A stretch of 64,000 bases of DNA from Carallia brachiata (GCA_021464245.1 JADCRB010000160.1:1-64000), one strand, 5' to 3'. Counted from the first letter of the stretch, positions 34,871 through 46,938 are shown. The notes: generated by a model from the sequence alone, not told the origin. Numbers and translations are program-made.

Positions 34871-36540
34871 TGAGTTGTTGCTCGAGCTTGGACGTCCGAA
34901 TTAGTCTAGTTTGAAGTGAAAGCAGAGTAAGTGTACATCATCTTCTAATTTAAATTTTAATTCAATGGGATTTTTTTTTTTTTTTGTGTGCGGAACTACC
35001 ATTTAGCTATGGAAGTGAGGACTTAAGAATTGTGGGATGCTGGTTTTGATGGAAGATTGTCCATAATTATTGTATGCATTTACAACCATGGAATTGCTTT
35101 TGTTGGGTTCCAGGTTGTCTTGGCAGCCTTGATTTGAGCATCAACAAACATCAAAATTGTAGACATTTACACCTTAAGATAAATTCTAGGTAGATTCTGG
35201 GTCAATTCCTATGTTGCTTTTGTATTTTCTTCCTAAATTCAGATGTTGTCCCAAAAAGGAAAAGGAAAAAAGGGTTGTCAACATTCTGTATTGAAAATAT
35301 GTACATTGAACAATTGAGAGAAAAAATAATGGTGTAAGAGAAAAATAATGGTGTGAGGAAAAAATGCAGGCTGCTGCTGATTACCCCTTGTTGTCCTGAG
35401 AACTTTTCTTCAAACTTTGTGTTGACTAATTGTCTCATGTTCACGTATTCAATAAAATGCTTTCATACGGTTGACACAAGTTATGTATTATTTTGCTGCA
35501 AACATATATTCACAATAAAATGGATGCTGTGTATGGTTGTTGTTTGTTTTCAAGCGTTCGAATCCATTTTATTTTACCAAGTGAGCACCTCTAGATCTTG
35601 TCAGTAAGATTTTGTGTATGTTATCCTACGTTTTAACATTCAACTTGCTTGCTGAGATTGTTTTCTGTTATTCACCTGCATACTAGAAAGATTTTTGCAA
35701 CAAATTTTTTTTTTAAAAAAGCATGAATAGTAGCTTTTTTAAAATTCTTTTGACCTATTAGATAGTGACTCATGAGCAACAAAATGAGTAAATCTTTTTC
35801 TATCCGTGCTCAAATAAACTTGATATTCCCAAACTGACATTATTAGAATATGATGTTTAAGCCAATTTATTTTTTTGGATCTTATTACATAAGCATTATC
35901 ACGATTTGTTTTGTTCTTATTTGTTGATCAATTGTTTGAATGATTTTTTTTATAAAGAAAAAAAGTAAATTTCTAGTGTTAGAAGAATGACTCCAGACGA
36001 GAGGCAAAAATGTTGATGGACTTGTAAAAGTAAACATGATTATGGAGGACTTGCCGGCAAATGAATCATGATCATGGTGATCAAAGTAGGAAGCAGACTG
36101 CCAATCTGAGACATTGTGTACATGATTCAAGAGCAGGCAAGAAGAGAAACCTTAGGAAAAAAATATTGATGACTAATCATGCTACTTTACTATTTTTCAT
36201 TTACTATTTCATTTTCAAGCATATAAACATCAAATTTATGTCACCATTTACTGCTTTCTCAACATCTATTAAATTAATTTAGATCAAATAATATTCATTA
36301 TTTTTCCTTCTTGAATGTTAAAAATATCTTCAAAGTAGGTGTGCAGTTTAACAATTCATGATAATAATTAAGTCTTTTGATGACAATAAAATGATGGTAA
36401 TTGATTTACTTGGATTCGGTGGTTTGACGAGGCTCAAATTAACAAGCTTGACCATACATTGATAGAGTCCCTAGGTAGAAAATTGACTATAACACTTAGA
36501 ACTCAATGTTCATGGTAGTAAGTTGAAAATTTCTCTGACT
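34871..36540. other. Unrecognised internal sequence of copy B
   Basis: Downstream of the left arm, with no recognisable coding motif. It includes frames of about 80 codons at 35,202-35,607 on both strands that show no family signature. Confidence 0.3.
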
Positions 36541-36555
36541 AAAGTTCAATAGATA

Positions 36556-36955
36556 ATGGGACTGCCATCAAATGGAGACGATGTCAAGAGGTTTTTAACA
36601 ACAGACGAAGAGATGAAGCTGAGGTTTACTTTGCCAGAATCAACAATCCACATTTCGGATCTTACCCAAGATTTGGAAAACTTGCCCCCGAATGATGAGT
36701 TTATAGCCAAGTTCTTGTTGTTATATGTGATTAGTACTGTGATTTGCCATCTAATGCATACAATCATGTCAACTTTAACTTGATGGGTTTTTTAAGGACC
36801 TTCCATCGTGTCACAATTTGAATTGGGCCAAATACATGATATAAGGATTGGTGCAAGGAATTAGAAGATATCAAGCGAAGGATCATGGTGTTTTCTCTGC
36901 AAGACGCATATCTGGATGTGTGCTATTGCTAGAGGTAATATTTGCATTTTAATGT
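36556..36955 (+). pseudogene. Fragment of a plant protein of unknown function, transposon-associated type
   Basis: A 75-codon frame (MGLPSNGDDVKRFLTTDEEM ... NLPPNDEFIAKFLLLYVIST) is followed after a frame change by FKDLPSCHNLNWAKYMI and then VQGIRRYQAKDHGV. The blocks F-I-x-K-F-L and L-P-S-x-x-x-L-N-W-A-K resemble uncharacterised plant proteins often linked to transposons (Ulp1/DUF1985 or plant-mobile-domain type). I cannot choose between these families. It is broken by a frameshift and a stop. Confidence 0.4.
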
Positions 36956-37229
36956 AGGTGGTCACAATTTTAGGAAGACATCCATAATTGGCATTCATTC
37001 CGTAAACTATTTTGTTGTCGTTTAAATCGTTTTACGATCAAACTTTGGCGATGTGTCAGATTTTTTACTTGGAAAACTTAACGGTGGGGACAAGGAAAAT
37101 TTCTTATCACTTGCGCGTTACTCCACGAATCATGGATTGGGACAACAACTTGGTCAACGCCACTTTGGGCCACTTATCGAAGATTGGCATATACGATGAG
37201 CTTGATGGTAGCAAGGTATGATCAGAATT

Positions 37230-37974
37230 TTTTTCAGATGGTCCATGTTTATAATGCCATAGGTATCCTTTTTTCCCCTGGGTCTGCCTGTCGTCTCAAC
37301 TCCAAATGTTCTGACGCTATCTTCGCATCTCCCCCTTCAATATCTCTTGATCTTTTGGATTGGATGAAGTTAGGTAAATCCTTTCTTGTGAACCTAATAT
37401 TATTATGTTCGCTAGACTGGTTTGCCATGAATTACATAATCTGATTAGTTTTCACGCTTGCTACCCGTAGCGAATTTATCAAGCACTTGTCATTGTTATT
37501 CATTAATTTGTGGCAATGTATGAATTTCACCATAGTCTGAGGAAGCAAGCCATGGTTATGCTTGTTGCTAAAATCCCCAACAATCCATTTATTTGTCTTC
37601 TTGTCTAAATTGACGAGAAACAAAGCTGTGCAATTTGATCGCTTCTCCGACCTACGTCGCCTTTTGCCAATGATAACGGGTGACGATCCACCATGAGTTC
37701 CTTCTTTGTCGCACTCTCAATGCATCATTTATAATGCACCATTTTTATTTGTTCAAGAGTCCCGTCTCCGAATTCCGAACCTGTATTTCCTACTAAATTC
37801 TAGGTAGAAATTTTCTGCATCTGAAAATGTGTCGAATATAAGGTTCCCAATGTCTACATCAGACATAAAATTTATTCCATTTGCATCAGATGCCATCATC
37901 TCTCCACTATCACAGGCAACGTAATTGGTTTTGATATCCCTACTATCAAGTTCGTCGTGTTTGTCTGTACCCAT
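37230..37974 (-). pseudogene. FAR1/FHY3-like DNA-binding domain fragment
   Basis: FAR1-type proteins are transcription factors derived from Mutator transposases. From the ATG at 37,974 the minus strand reads a 73-codon frame ending FSDAENFYLEFSRKYRFGIR, the start of the FAR1 DNA-binding domain. After stops, the frame 37,623-37,432 gives VNLDKKTNKWIVGDFSNKHN, the end of that domain. A stop follows, then NIRFTRKDLPNFIQ and EGGDAKIA, matching the F-T-x-K-D-L-x-N and G-D-A-x-x-A stretch that follows it in the family. The transposase-like core is absent. Confidence 0.75.
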
Positions 37975-38044
37975 TTGTTCAACACCTAGTAATCAACAAT
38001 AAAAGGAATTATTTGAAAAAAAAATGAAGAGAAAATATACAAAA

Positions 38045-38290
38045 TCAATATCAAAAATAGGAAAAACTTTTTATCGCCAAAAAAAAAAAAAAACCTTCCA
38101 TCTTGTCCGATGTTTCGGCTTTGCCTTGATAGATAATCTTGTCCGAAAATAATGTTGATGTTTGGTAACCTTGAAGTTTCCGCTTTGCCCTGATGGATAA
38201 TCCTGACGTTTCGGTTGGCAAGAATAATCTTGTCCGTTCGGTAATTATATTGATGGATGCAAAGAACTCGTGGGGACGGGGGGACATTAT
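38045..38290. other. Short GC-richer segment with internal repeats
   Basis: Imperfectly repeated strings (tttcggctttgcc / tttccgctttgccc and gataatcttgtccg / gataatcctgacg / gaataatcttgtccg) occur upstream of the FAR1-like fragment. It could be its promoter or 5' leader. No protein is recognised. Confidence 0.3.
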
Positions 38291-38789
38291 TTCAACTCAA
38301 TTTTTAGGGTGAGTCAGCAGCCTTGAAGAATTAGAATGACTTTATTAATGTGGCAATTCTCTATTTTATTGTAGAACCTAAATTCATAAGACATCGCTAC
38401 TCTATATCACGGTCGTTGTACGATTTGGAGTTCTTAAAATAATTTCGAAAATTATTAAAAATTATTTTGAACGGCAAAAACAATCCACAATTCTATGATT
38501 TTTAAAATTATTTTTATCTTAAAGAAATAACACCAAAACAATAAGATTGGACACATATATCAATGTTTATTTAATTGTTTTTATTTAATTTTGTTTCAAT
38601 TTTGCCAGTAAACAGCATTGTTTAAAGTTACAACACTCGACAACTAAATTCTTACCCTTCTAATACCACTTGATTCCATCTTTTATTACGAATTAATAAC
38701 GCCTTCTCCTAAAAACATTACGATTTCAATTCCACAATCTGTCCTAATGTTATGGGCAATAGCTTTTTTTTTTTTTGAAGGACTATGCT

Positions 38790-40170
38790 AACACATTCGA
38801 GTAATTGAGTACTCAAAACTAAATAATTTGAGTTATATTACACTCAAATTAGGAGTTGTATTTAATTTTAAAAATAAAATGTATTTGTGTACTTAACACT
38901 TAAATTTTAAGTCAGCTTCTACTCAAATTATTTGTATTTTATTTTAAAAAAATTTACTTAAGTACTCAAAGCTAAAAATTTAAGTATCGTTGTGTTTATA
39001 CTCAAATTTAAATTAGTTGTACCTAATTTTAGGAATTTGAGTCGCTTGTACTCAAAATTTGAGCTTCATTCAAATTTAGAGTATTTGTACTTAATTTTTA
39101 AAATTTGAATAATTAGGTACTCAAAACTAAAAATTTAAGTATAGTTGTATTTATACTTAAATTTTAAGTATTTTTAATTAATTAGTTAATTTGAGTCCTT
39201 ATACTTAAAACTCAAAGTTTCAATTTTCTCGTACTCAAATTTAGAGTATTTATACTTAATTTTAAAATTTTGAGTAATTAGTACTCAAATCTAAAAATTT
39301 AAGTACAGTTGTACTTATACTCAAATTTATATATTTGTACTTAATTTTAACAGTTTGAATGTCATATACTTAAAACTCAAAATTCCAGTCTTCTCGTACT
39401 CAAATTTGGAGTATTTATGCTTAAATTTAAAATTTTGAGTAATTAGATACTCAAAACTGAAAATTTAAGTGTGGTTGTATTTATACTCAAGTTTTAAGTA
39501 TTTGTACTAAATTATGACAATTTGAGTGACTTATGCTTAAAACTCAAAATTTCAGTTTTCTGATACTCAAATTTGGAGTATTTGTACTTAATTTTAAAAT
39601 TTGAGTAATTAGATACTGAAAACTGAAAATTTAAGTGTGATTGTACTTATACTCAAATTTTAAGTATTTGTACTTAATATAACAATTTGAGTAGCTTACA
39701 CTTAAAACTCAAAATTTTAGTATTGTTGTACTCAAATTTGGAGTATTTGTACTTAATTTTAAAATTTTGAGTGATTAGATATGCAAAATTAAAAATTTAA
39801 ATACAATTGTACTTATACTTAAATTTTAAATATTTGTACTTAATTATAACAACTTGAGTAGCTTGCATTTAAAACTCAAAATTTTAGTATTGTTGCACTC
39901 AAATTTAGATGTTTGCACTTAATTTTAAAAATTTGAGTAGTTATATACTTAAAAATAAAAATTTAAGTACAATTGTACTTATACTTAAATTTAAAATAAT
40001 TGTAATTAATTATAACAATTTTAGTAGCTTGTACTTAAAACTCAAAATTTGAGTTTTCTCATATTTAAATTTTGAGTATTTGTAAATAATTCTAATAATT
40101 TAAGTAGTTTTGAGTTCAAAACTAAAATTTATGTCAACTTATACTCAAATTTAGAGTAATAATTTTAAAA
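38790..40170. repeat. AT-rich tandem repeat array (copy B), period near 166 bp
   Basis: A clear higher-order period: the string tactcaaattt.gagtattt recurs near 39,228, 39,393, 39,559, 39,726, 39,893 and 40,056. Each 166-bp unit consists of two related halves of about 83 bp, one with tactcaaaactaaaaatttaagta and one with cttaaaactcaaaatttcagt. About eight units are present. It is non-coding and related to the array at 570-1330. Confidence 0.85.
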
Positions 40171-40675
40171 ATTATATAGCTAAAAAAAATGGAGTCTACA
40201 CGATGATTCTAGAAAATATTAATTTTGTTTTTTTAATACATATATTCAAATTTAATTTTATTTTGTACATTAAGTGTATTATTATATTTAGAAAATTAAA
40301 TTTTATTTTTTCAAATGATTGATTCTGGATTCCTTTTGACATTTGCATTTACATTTTATAATAACATATAATTAAATTTCATTTTATTATTTTATATTCA
40401 AATGAGATCCTACATACATGCATATACCATTTAATAAAAATATTAATATAATAACAATATTTGAAATAAAAGGTGGGTGGCGAAGAAACAACATGCCAAA
40501 AAAAAAAAAACGGGGGGGTGGCGTGCACCTATTTTGGGAAAGAAATTATTATTATAAAACAAAAAAAAAAAAGAGAGAGAGAGATGGTTTGGGGCCAACC
40601 GGTCGCCCCTTTATTTCTTTGGGTTGAGTTATTTTGACTCACAGAAAGTGTGAGTCAAAATAAAAGTCCTCTATT

Positions 40676-41290
40676 TAAGTAAGCCCATAAAATCAAATAA
40701 GAATTTTAAACTGATATAACCACTCAAATGTATCTGTAAAAATTTTTAATTCAGAATCTGATATCAATGTTAAAACCACATAAGTAATTGAATATAAATA
40801 AGGATTATGCATACATTTTGTCGCCATATCATAGAAATTGATGATAAATATGGACTGCATATTACGTGCACTAACAGGAACGTCAGAAATCATAGTCTTC
40901 CTTTCCTACACAGTCTATCGTCAATATACGATCTAATGGAGAGAATTGAATGTAATAAAAAATGTAGACTTGTCTCGTTATTTATAATAAAACTCTAGTT
41001 GAGCCTACTCATTATGGGTTCAACAATAGGTTCTACATCAAATAACAACATTAGGTCAAGTCCCAAACCGTTACACATTCTTATAATTTATTTATCACTC
41101 TGAAGAGATAAATATAACTCGTTGGATTGCCTTATAAAATTTAAGTCCATAATTGAGCTACATCTAATTCGGTTTTACTAAAAACTGAAAATCTAATTAA
41201 TGTCAGTTCAACAAGAAAATATTCGTATATTTTCTATGAAAAATGTGCTACGCAATACCATTACACTGTGATATTAATTAAATACACAGT
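40676..41290. other. AT-rich spacer
   Basis: No gene is recognised. The part closest to 41,290 may be further decayed copia sequence. Confidence 0.3.
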
Positions 41291-41294
41291 TAGA

Positions 41295-41517
41295 TGATAA
41301 TCCAATGTTCCATGTGGGGACAAAATATACGAAAATTCATTATAAATTTATCACAAGATAAGTCTCATATGACAAGATTTAAATGGAGAAGACCAATATT
41401 AATTGTTAAGTGGCTGATATTTTCACCGAAGGATACAATATAGGCAAATTCGATGACTTTCATCGCATGCTTGGAATGTCTTTAAAAGAAGTAACTTGGG
41501 CTAAGGGGACAAATTAA
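41295..41517 (+). pseudogene. Ty1/copia RNase H tail
   Basis: Reads NPMFHVGTKYTKIHYKF and then, after a stop, VADIFTEGYNIGKFDDFHRM, LGMSLKEVTW and TAA. These are the last two blocks of the copia RNase H domain (family N-P-x-F-H-x-R-T-K-H-I-E-I-x-x-H-F and x-A-D-I-x-T-K). It marks the 3' coding end of a largely vanished copia element on the plus strand. Confidence 0.7.
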
Positions 41518-42605
41518 AAATCAACCAAAATTTATTGTGACACTTGTCTATGGAGAATATTTCCTTTAAAGCAAAAATCTTATTTTATGTTGTACTGATG
41601 GAAAAATTGCTCCAAGATTCATTCAGATGAGATTTAGATTTGGTGTGGTTATATGTTGGAATTAAAAGCTTTATTACATATATGCAGCCAATTTGAGGTG
41701 TTTCAAATCCATGACATATTGTAATATCGTGAATGTTAAGTGCGCATTTGTATATTAATTATTAAATGTGATCATGCACTGAAAGTCTAAAAATGTGCTT
41801 TTAATGTATATGTCAATGTGGGAATATGTGTCTCAAACTTGTTTAATTCACAATTTCTATGTGATTTTTCCATTAAACTGAGGGCCCCATTTAGTTTGCT
41901 ATTGTTATTATTCACTCCTTTTGATTATTATTACCAATGATTAAAATAAAATTAATATTTAATTAGATTGGCATAATTTATTGTCATTAAATATTAAAAT
42001 AATTATTTATAACAATTGTTATATTTCAAATGAGACAATACAATTATACAAATGTTGATTCTTTCTCTTTTACCCTTTAACGAGGCACTCCAAAAGTTAG
42101 CAAGGAGAAAAAGTTGAAGGGTTAAATTGTTTTTGCATAGACTTCACACATTTGGAAAGAATTATATGTGTGATGAAAGTGTTAACTTATTTTATATTTA
42201 TAATTATTGAAAATCCATACGGAAAGATTTATATAATGCATGAAATTTTAATTTTATATTAATTGAAAAGAAATTTTATATAATAAATAGAGAAATAATT
42301 AGTAGTTAACCCTTAAATGAGACCAAAGCGAACCCGCAACGTGCCTCTTCTTGCCAACCAATGGAAGATTAAGTGGATTTTTTTTTAGTTAGTTCGAGGG
42401 TAAGATTGAAATGCAAAGATGGGCAAAAAAAGAAAAAATGTCTTAAAATTATTTTACAGTTTTATTCGTCCATAAATAGATGTAATATTTTTTTATATTT
42501 CAGTAAACAAAGAACTATTCATGTATGACAAAAAAAGTAAATGATAGTAAATTAATTGAATAACGGTAGGTGGCGATAAATAGATTGCAACAAGTAGTTA
42601 AATAG
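41518..42605. other. AT-rich sequence, possible hAT-like terminus
   Basis: A string gggccccatttagtttgct at 41,883-41,901 resembles a hAT MITE end. A plausible partner (aaatgagaccaaagcgaac near 42,315) matches too weakly to call. Some of this may be the 3' non-coding end of the copia scrap. Confidence 0.3.
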
Positions 42606-42614
42606 TTTATTTAA

Positions 42615-43099
42615 GGGTTAATATCAAAAAAATCACCATCTTTCTACTTTTTAATAAATTCAGTATAACCTTTAAAAATTAACAAATCTAGTACAGTTTA
42701 ATTATTTTTAATAAATCTATCACAACTTTTAACAACTAATAAATCTAGCACAGTTCAATTATTTTCTGATATATTTAGCATATTGTCAGTTAAAAATAAT
42801 CGGTTAAAAGTAGCCAAAATCCCTTAGTATACACATATGACACGTTTACATTTAAATCTTGTACAATTCAAAACCCCTAAATATTATATGTGCATATTAA
42901 GGGATTCTGTTGTTTTAATTGACAGTGTAGTAGATTTATTAGAAAATAATTAAATTATATTAGATTTGTTAGTTTTTAAAGGTTGTGCTAGATTTGTTAG
43001 AAAATAATTGAATTATAGTAGATTTATTAGTTTTTTAAATGTTGTGCTAGATTTTTTAAAGAGTATAAAGGTGGTGATTTTTTTTTTTTATATTAACCC
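42615..43099. mobile_element. MITE of the GGGTTAATAT family (485 bp)
   Basis: Ends: gggttaatatcaaaaaaatc and, inverted, gggttaatataaaaaaaaaa. The flanking 9-bp target duplication tttatttaa is perfect (42,606-42,614 and 43,100-43,108). Inside, a unit of about 60 bp (ttttaaaggttgtgctagattt ... attgaattat) recurs in both arms as inverted copies, so the element can fold into a long hairpin. No coding capacity. Confidence 0.92.
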
Positions 43100-43109
43100 T
43101 TTATTTAAA

Positions 43110-43527
43110 GAGTCCAACAGTATATTAGTTGATTCTACTTTTGTCTCACCTAATAATTTTACTAGTATTGACCAAAGTAAAAACGAGGAAATTATAGGTA
43201 AAAGATATGTCACATTAGATAAAGTGAAATAAATAATTATTACTAACTCATATATTTTTCGCAAAGTAGAATTCATGGGTAGATATTATATCATTAAATT
43301 AATTACATGTATCATAGTCTAATTAAAAAGGTGGCATATTATTCTCAACAGAAGTTGTTGTATATTTGAAAATCCGTTGTAAAATTTCTTTTTCCCATAT
43401 ATTATAAGGAAAAGTTTATAAGTGCTTGTTGAAACTAGAATGAGTCTCATTTTATACGTTCATTATGATTACTCTTTATTTTATATGAGTCTAAAATATT
43501 ACAACATTTATATGAAACTTATGACTG
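43110..43527. other. AT-rich spacer
   Basis: Between the MITE and the duplicated segment. Nothing is recognised. Confidence 0.35.
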
Positions 43528-43760
43528 ATTTGTACGATTCCTTCAACTATAATCTACGAATCTTTTGAAATACAACTACGACATGTTGCTTTAAATTTTA
43601 CAACAAATATAGAAATTTGTAATTCACAATAAAAAGTAAAAATATTAGCAGAAAAGATATTGTGTTTTTGGGAACAGTAATTGTTTAGTGTGGGTATTAC
43701 CTTACTATATTGTACAACTACAATTACATTCATATCCATCCAAGTCATTGTGATCATGTG
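43528..43760. repeat. Duplicated segment, copy 1 (no MITE)
   Basis: About 230 bp (gtacgattccttcaactataa ... caagtcattgtgat) repeated, diverged, at 43,990-44,725. Copy 2 is split by a MITE, while copy 1 runs straight through the corresponding point (tttaaattttacaacaaatatagaaatttg). The nature of the duplicated sequence is unknown. Confidence 0.75.
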
Positions 43761-43989
43761 AACATCACGGTCTTACTTTAGTGTGGAAACGTATAAGAGT
43801 TTCCAAAATATTACCCCGCATGGTGAAAGACATAGGGTTCCTGAGCGCGTAAAAAGAAATTTTACAAATTTATTCTTTATGTCATGTATGAAACGATAGT
43901 TGACAATGAATGAAGTTCGACTTTCAGTGAATGAATTGATAATAGTCAGTAGTCACGTGAAGTTTTAAGAGTTACTGATAATGCGAATT

Positions 43990-44725
43990 TCTTTGTACGA
44001 TACTTTCAACTACAATTTACGACTGTTTTATAATACAATTTCAACAAGTTACTTTAAATTTTATGATAGATAGAAAGGTTAATATAAAAAAATATCACAA
44101 CCTTTACCATTTTTTACAAATCTAGCACAAATTTCAAAAATTTACAAATTTATTCCAGTTCAATTATTTTCTAATAAATTTAGCACAACTTTTAAAAACT
44201 AACTAATCTAACATAATTTAATTATTTTCTAACAAATCTAGCACACTGTCAGTTAAAATAATCGAATCTCCCAATATACACATATGCAAATATGACATTT
44301 GAGCGTTTTAAACTGTACTAGATTTAGACATAGACGTATCATATGTGTATACTAAGAAATTCAGTTACTTTTAACTGGTTATTTTTAACTGATAGCGTGC
44401 TAGATGTTGTTAGAAAATAATTGAACTGTCCTATGTTTGTAAATCTTTAAAGGTTGTGCTACATTTGTTAGAAAATAATTAAGTTATACTAGATTTGTAA
44501 ATTTTTAAAGGTTGTGCTATATTTATTAAAAAGTGCAAAGATGGTATTTTTTTTTAAATTAACCCTAGATAGAAATTTGTAATAAATGATGAAAAATAAA
44601 AATAGTGGTTGAAAGAACATTTTGTATTTGGGAACAATAATTATTTTAGTACAGGGATCACTTTGGTTTATTGTACTATTCAATGCCATCTAGATCCATT
44701 AAATTCATTGTGATAATTTTAAATT
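43990..44725. repeat. Duplicated segment, copy 2 (split by a MITE)
   Basis: Left part 43,990-44,075, right part 44,566-44,725. With the MITE and one 9-bp repeat set aside, the halves line up with copy 1 through ttgggaacaataatt (copy 1: ttgggaacagtaatt) to cattgtgat. Confidence 0.75.
44076..44565. mobile_element. MITE of the GGGTTAATAT family (490 bp)
   Basis: Ends aggttaatataaaaaaatat and, inverted, gggttaatttaaaaaaaaat. It is flanked by a perfect 9-bp duplication tagatagaa (44,067-44,075 and 44,566-44,574). Its interior closely parallels the copy at 42,615 (for example ttctaacaaatctagcacactgtcag and aaaggttgtgctacatttgtta), so the two are sisters. It is inserted in copy 2 of the duplicated segment. 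Confidence 0.92.
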
Positions 44726-46560
44726 CTTGTAATTTTATACTCCTTTCCTGATCTGAAATGAATAGTATAAGAGCATAAAGTTTTGCTCTCACTAAAAATA
44801 GATTACTTGTGTCTAGTATTTTATGTTTGAAAAACATTAGATTAGAACATTTAGGCAATAAAAAATTAGCAGCAAATTAACATAAACTGTTGTATGATTA
44901 AAATTTGATGAAGTAAAAAATCAATAAATTACTACAGATGGAAGAAAATTACTTTATTATTATTTAAGACGTAGTAGAGTAGACTACTAAATATATTTAA
45001 AATTTAATTTTTTAAAAAATAAATTTTAATTATTTATTAAAAATTAAACTCATTTTTATAACTAATATATAATTATTTTTTACATCCTTTTAGTTAAATT
45101 CTAAAAATTATAACTTATTAATTCTAAAAATTGTTTTTTCAAAGTCAAATTATGCATGCTGATATCATCTAAAGTGCACGGTCAAAATATAACGCGCAGT
45201 ATGCATCCTGTTCGGCATCACTGCCACTATCTTTAATGTTTCTCGGTCCAAATTCAAACATTTGTTGGCTTGGAAAGAATAATCAAATGTCATTCATAAA
45301 AATGTCTTTTTTATGACTAATAAAAAATATGTAGCACAAAAAAAAAAAAAGCCAAACATTATGATATGTGCGCGTTGGTGTTCTAAAACTTCTCTACTTT
45401 TTTTTCCTTTTATTTATTTCAGTATAATGATAAAAGATCTCAATTTGTGGGTTACTGATGAATGGATTGTCTAGTAGGCAGCCATGACTGGACTTGCAGA
45501 ACTTAGTTAAAGCATCTCCCAATTCTTGGTCAAAAATTTTGAGCATTAACCTCAGTGTGGCAGCCACAATGAAATGATAAAATTTATATGACCATTCCAA
45601 TAGCCCTAAGTGGATCATTATTTGAGAAACTAATTAGAGCGGCTACGGATTGTGATCCACAAAGTATAACAATTAGGAGCTAAGATATCTTGTCTACCGT
45701 AAGTTTAATGGTTAAGAATTTGATTCTTGATATACTTCATCTTAAATTCGAATCCCACAGGCTACTGTTGGAGTCTCTTATAGATAGATAATACGTAAAT
45801 CCTACTTTAAATTCTTAGGAATTTGCGAGCATTTCCTGTTCTTAGAATAAGAATACTTCTCCTATCTCTAAACTTTTAAAGAATGAGCAGGAGCTAAAAT
45901 CCTGAGAAATCATTTGCACAATTGACTGCCACAGAATTCTAAAGAAGATATTTGCATGACGAAGCGATGTGCTTCGAACCCACCCCACTCAAAATGTTTC
46001 CGAATGATTACTGGTGAAATATAAAACGTATTGTAAGATAGTGGGCATCATTTATAATCTGAAAAATATACACGAACTTTTAAGTAAATTTATAAAATAC
46101 AAAGTCAATCACCACATGGATACCAATTTTTCACCCACCAACGTGTAATCAAGATCGTTAGTTACAGAAAAATAAGACCATAAAATTACAATCAATCATT
46201 GAATTGTACATTTTATGGTCTTATATTTGTAAAATTGACTATCTCGATCACACATTCGTGGGTGAACACAAAAAATCCGTATCTATGTAGTAAAATCCGA
46301 TTGCCATGTAAAATGATTTTTGTCTTATTAATCACTACTTCTTATAGATCCTTTACTGTTTCTTGCAAAAAAAAGCCAAGGACTGCTTGTCAAAACTACT
46401 CACCAAGTTGACCACAAGTTGTAACTTGACTCCAAATTAGGAATCTTCTGGTCTTAAATTGTTTCTCTTAATGTCATTATTGCAACTGTGATTATTATTA
46501 TTCTTCCTTATGCATACCGTGGTTCAAATATTCCAACCATCCATTTTGGCTTGAGGAAGT
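44726..46560. other. Intergenic sequence upstream of VPE, with a possible SINE relic
   Basis: At 45,685-45,860, taagtttaatggttaag and, about 35 bases later, aaattcgaatcccaca have the look and spacing of Pol III A and B boxes on the plus strand, suggesting a decayed tRNA-derived SINE without a visible tail. Otherwise AT-rich without genes. A segment around 46,120-46,270 contains a short imperfect inverted pair (aagaccataaaattacaatcaatcattg / caatcattgaattgtacattttatggtctta). Confidence 0.35.
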
Positions 46561-46938
46561 TATAAATAGACTCCTTCTCTTCGTTATTAAAAGTATCTTC
46601 GACATAAAAGCCTTTCTGATAATCAAAGTATATTGCTCTGAAGGTTGAGTACTTTTTTCACTAAATTTTTTTATTCTCAGTTCATCATACTCTCCTTTCT
46701 TTTCTAAGAGTTTCATTTCTTTGTTTCACCAACTTTAATGATAGTTTTTTACTTATTTCGACGAATAAGTGTAATTTGAAGACTTTAACTTTATTGTAAA
46801 CTATTTTGATTTTTTTTTGTCCATAATGAACACTAATTACCTGTCTTAAATGTAAAAATTAAGGCCACATGGTCATAATTACATGGGAATAGAAATAAGC
46901 TAACAAATTTCAATGATGTACAGGTTGCTTTTATCACA
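46561..46938 (+). promoter_or_regulatory. VPE core promoter and 5' UTR
   Basis: A TATA box tataaata at 46,561-46,568 precedes a pyrimidine-rich start-like region (ctccttctcttcg). The start codon is 370 bp further on. The string gtacag at 46,919-46,924 just before the start (ttgcttttatcacaATG) could be a splice acceptor, so a 5' UTR intron is possible. Confidence 0.5.

Larger units (their letters stand above)
34630..40675. mobile_element. Large copy of the AT-tandem-repeat element (copy B)
   Basis: The left arm (about 34,730-34,870, with gaggaggaagacatcc and attctttggctag) and right arm (about 40,380-40,670, with ccaaccggtcgcccctttat and gagttattttgactcac) match copy A at 440-1850. Between the left arm and the tandem array lie about 3.9 kb absent from copy A, holding an unknown gene fragment (36,556-36,955) and a FAR1-like fragment (37,230-37,974). 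The right end closes with a small inverted repeat, ttattttgactcaca-gaaag-tgtgagtcaaaataa. The class is unresolved. A Mutator-related origin is suggested only by the FAR1-like content. Confidence 0.45.

Noticed and set aside
41883..42330. hAT MITE from gggccccatttagtttgct to about 42,330
   Set aside because: The candidate right end matches poorly and no 8-bp duplication was found.
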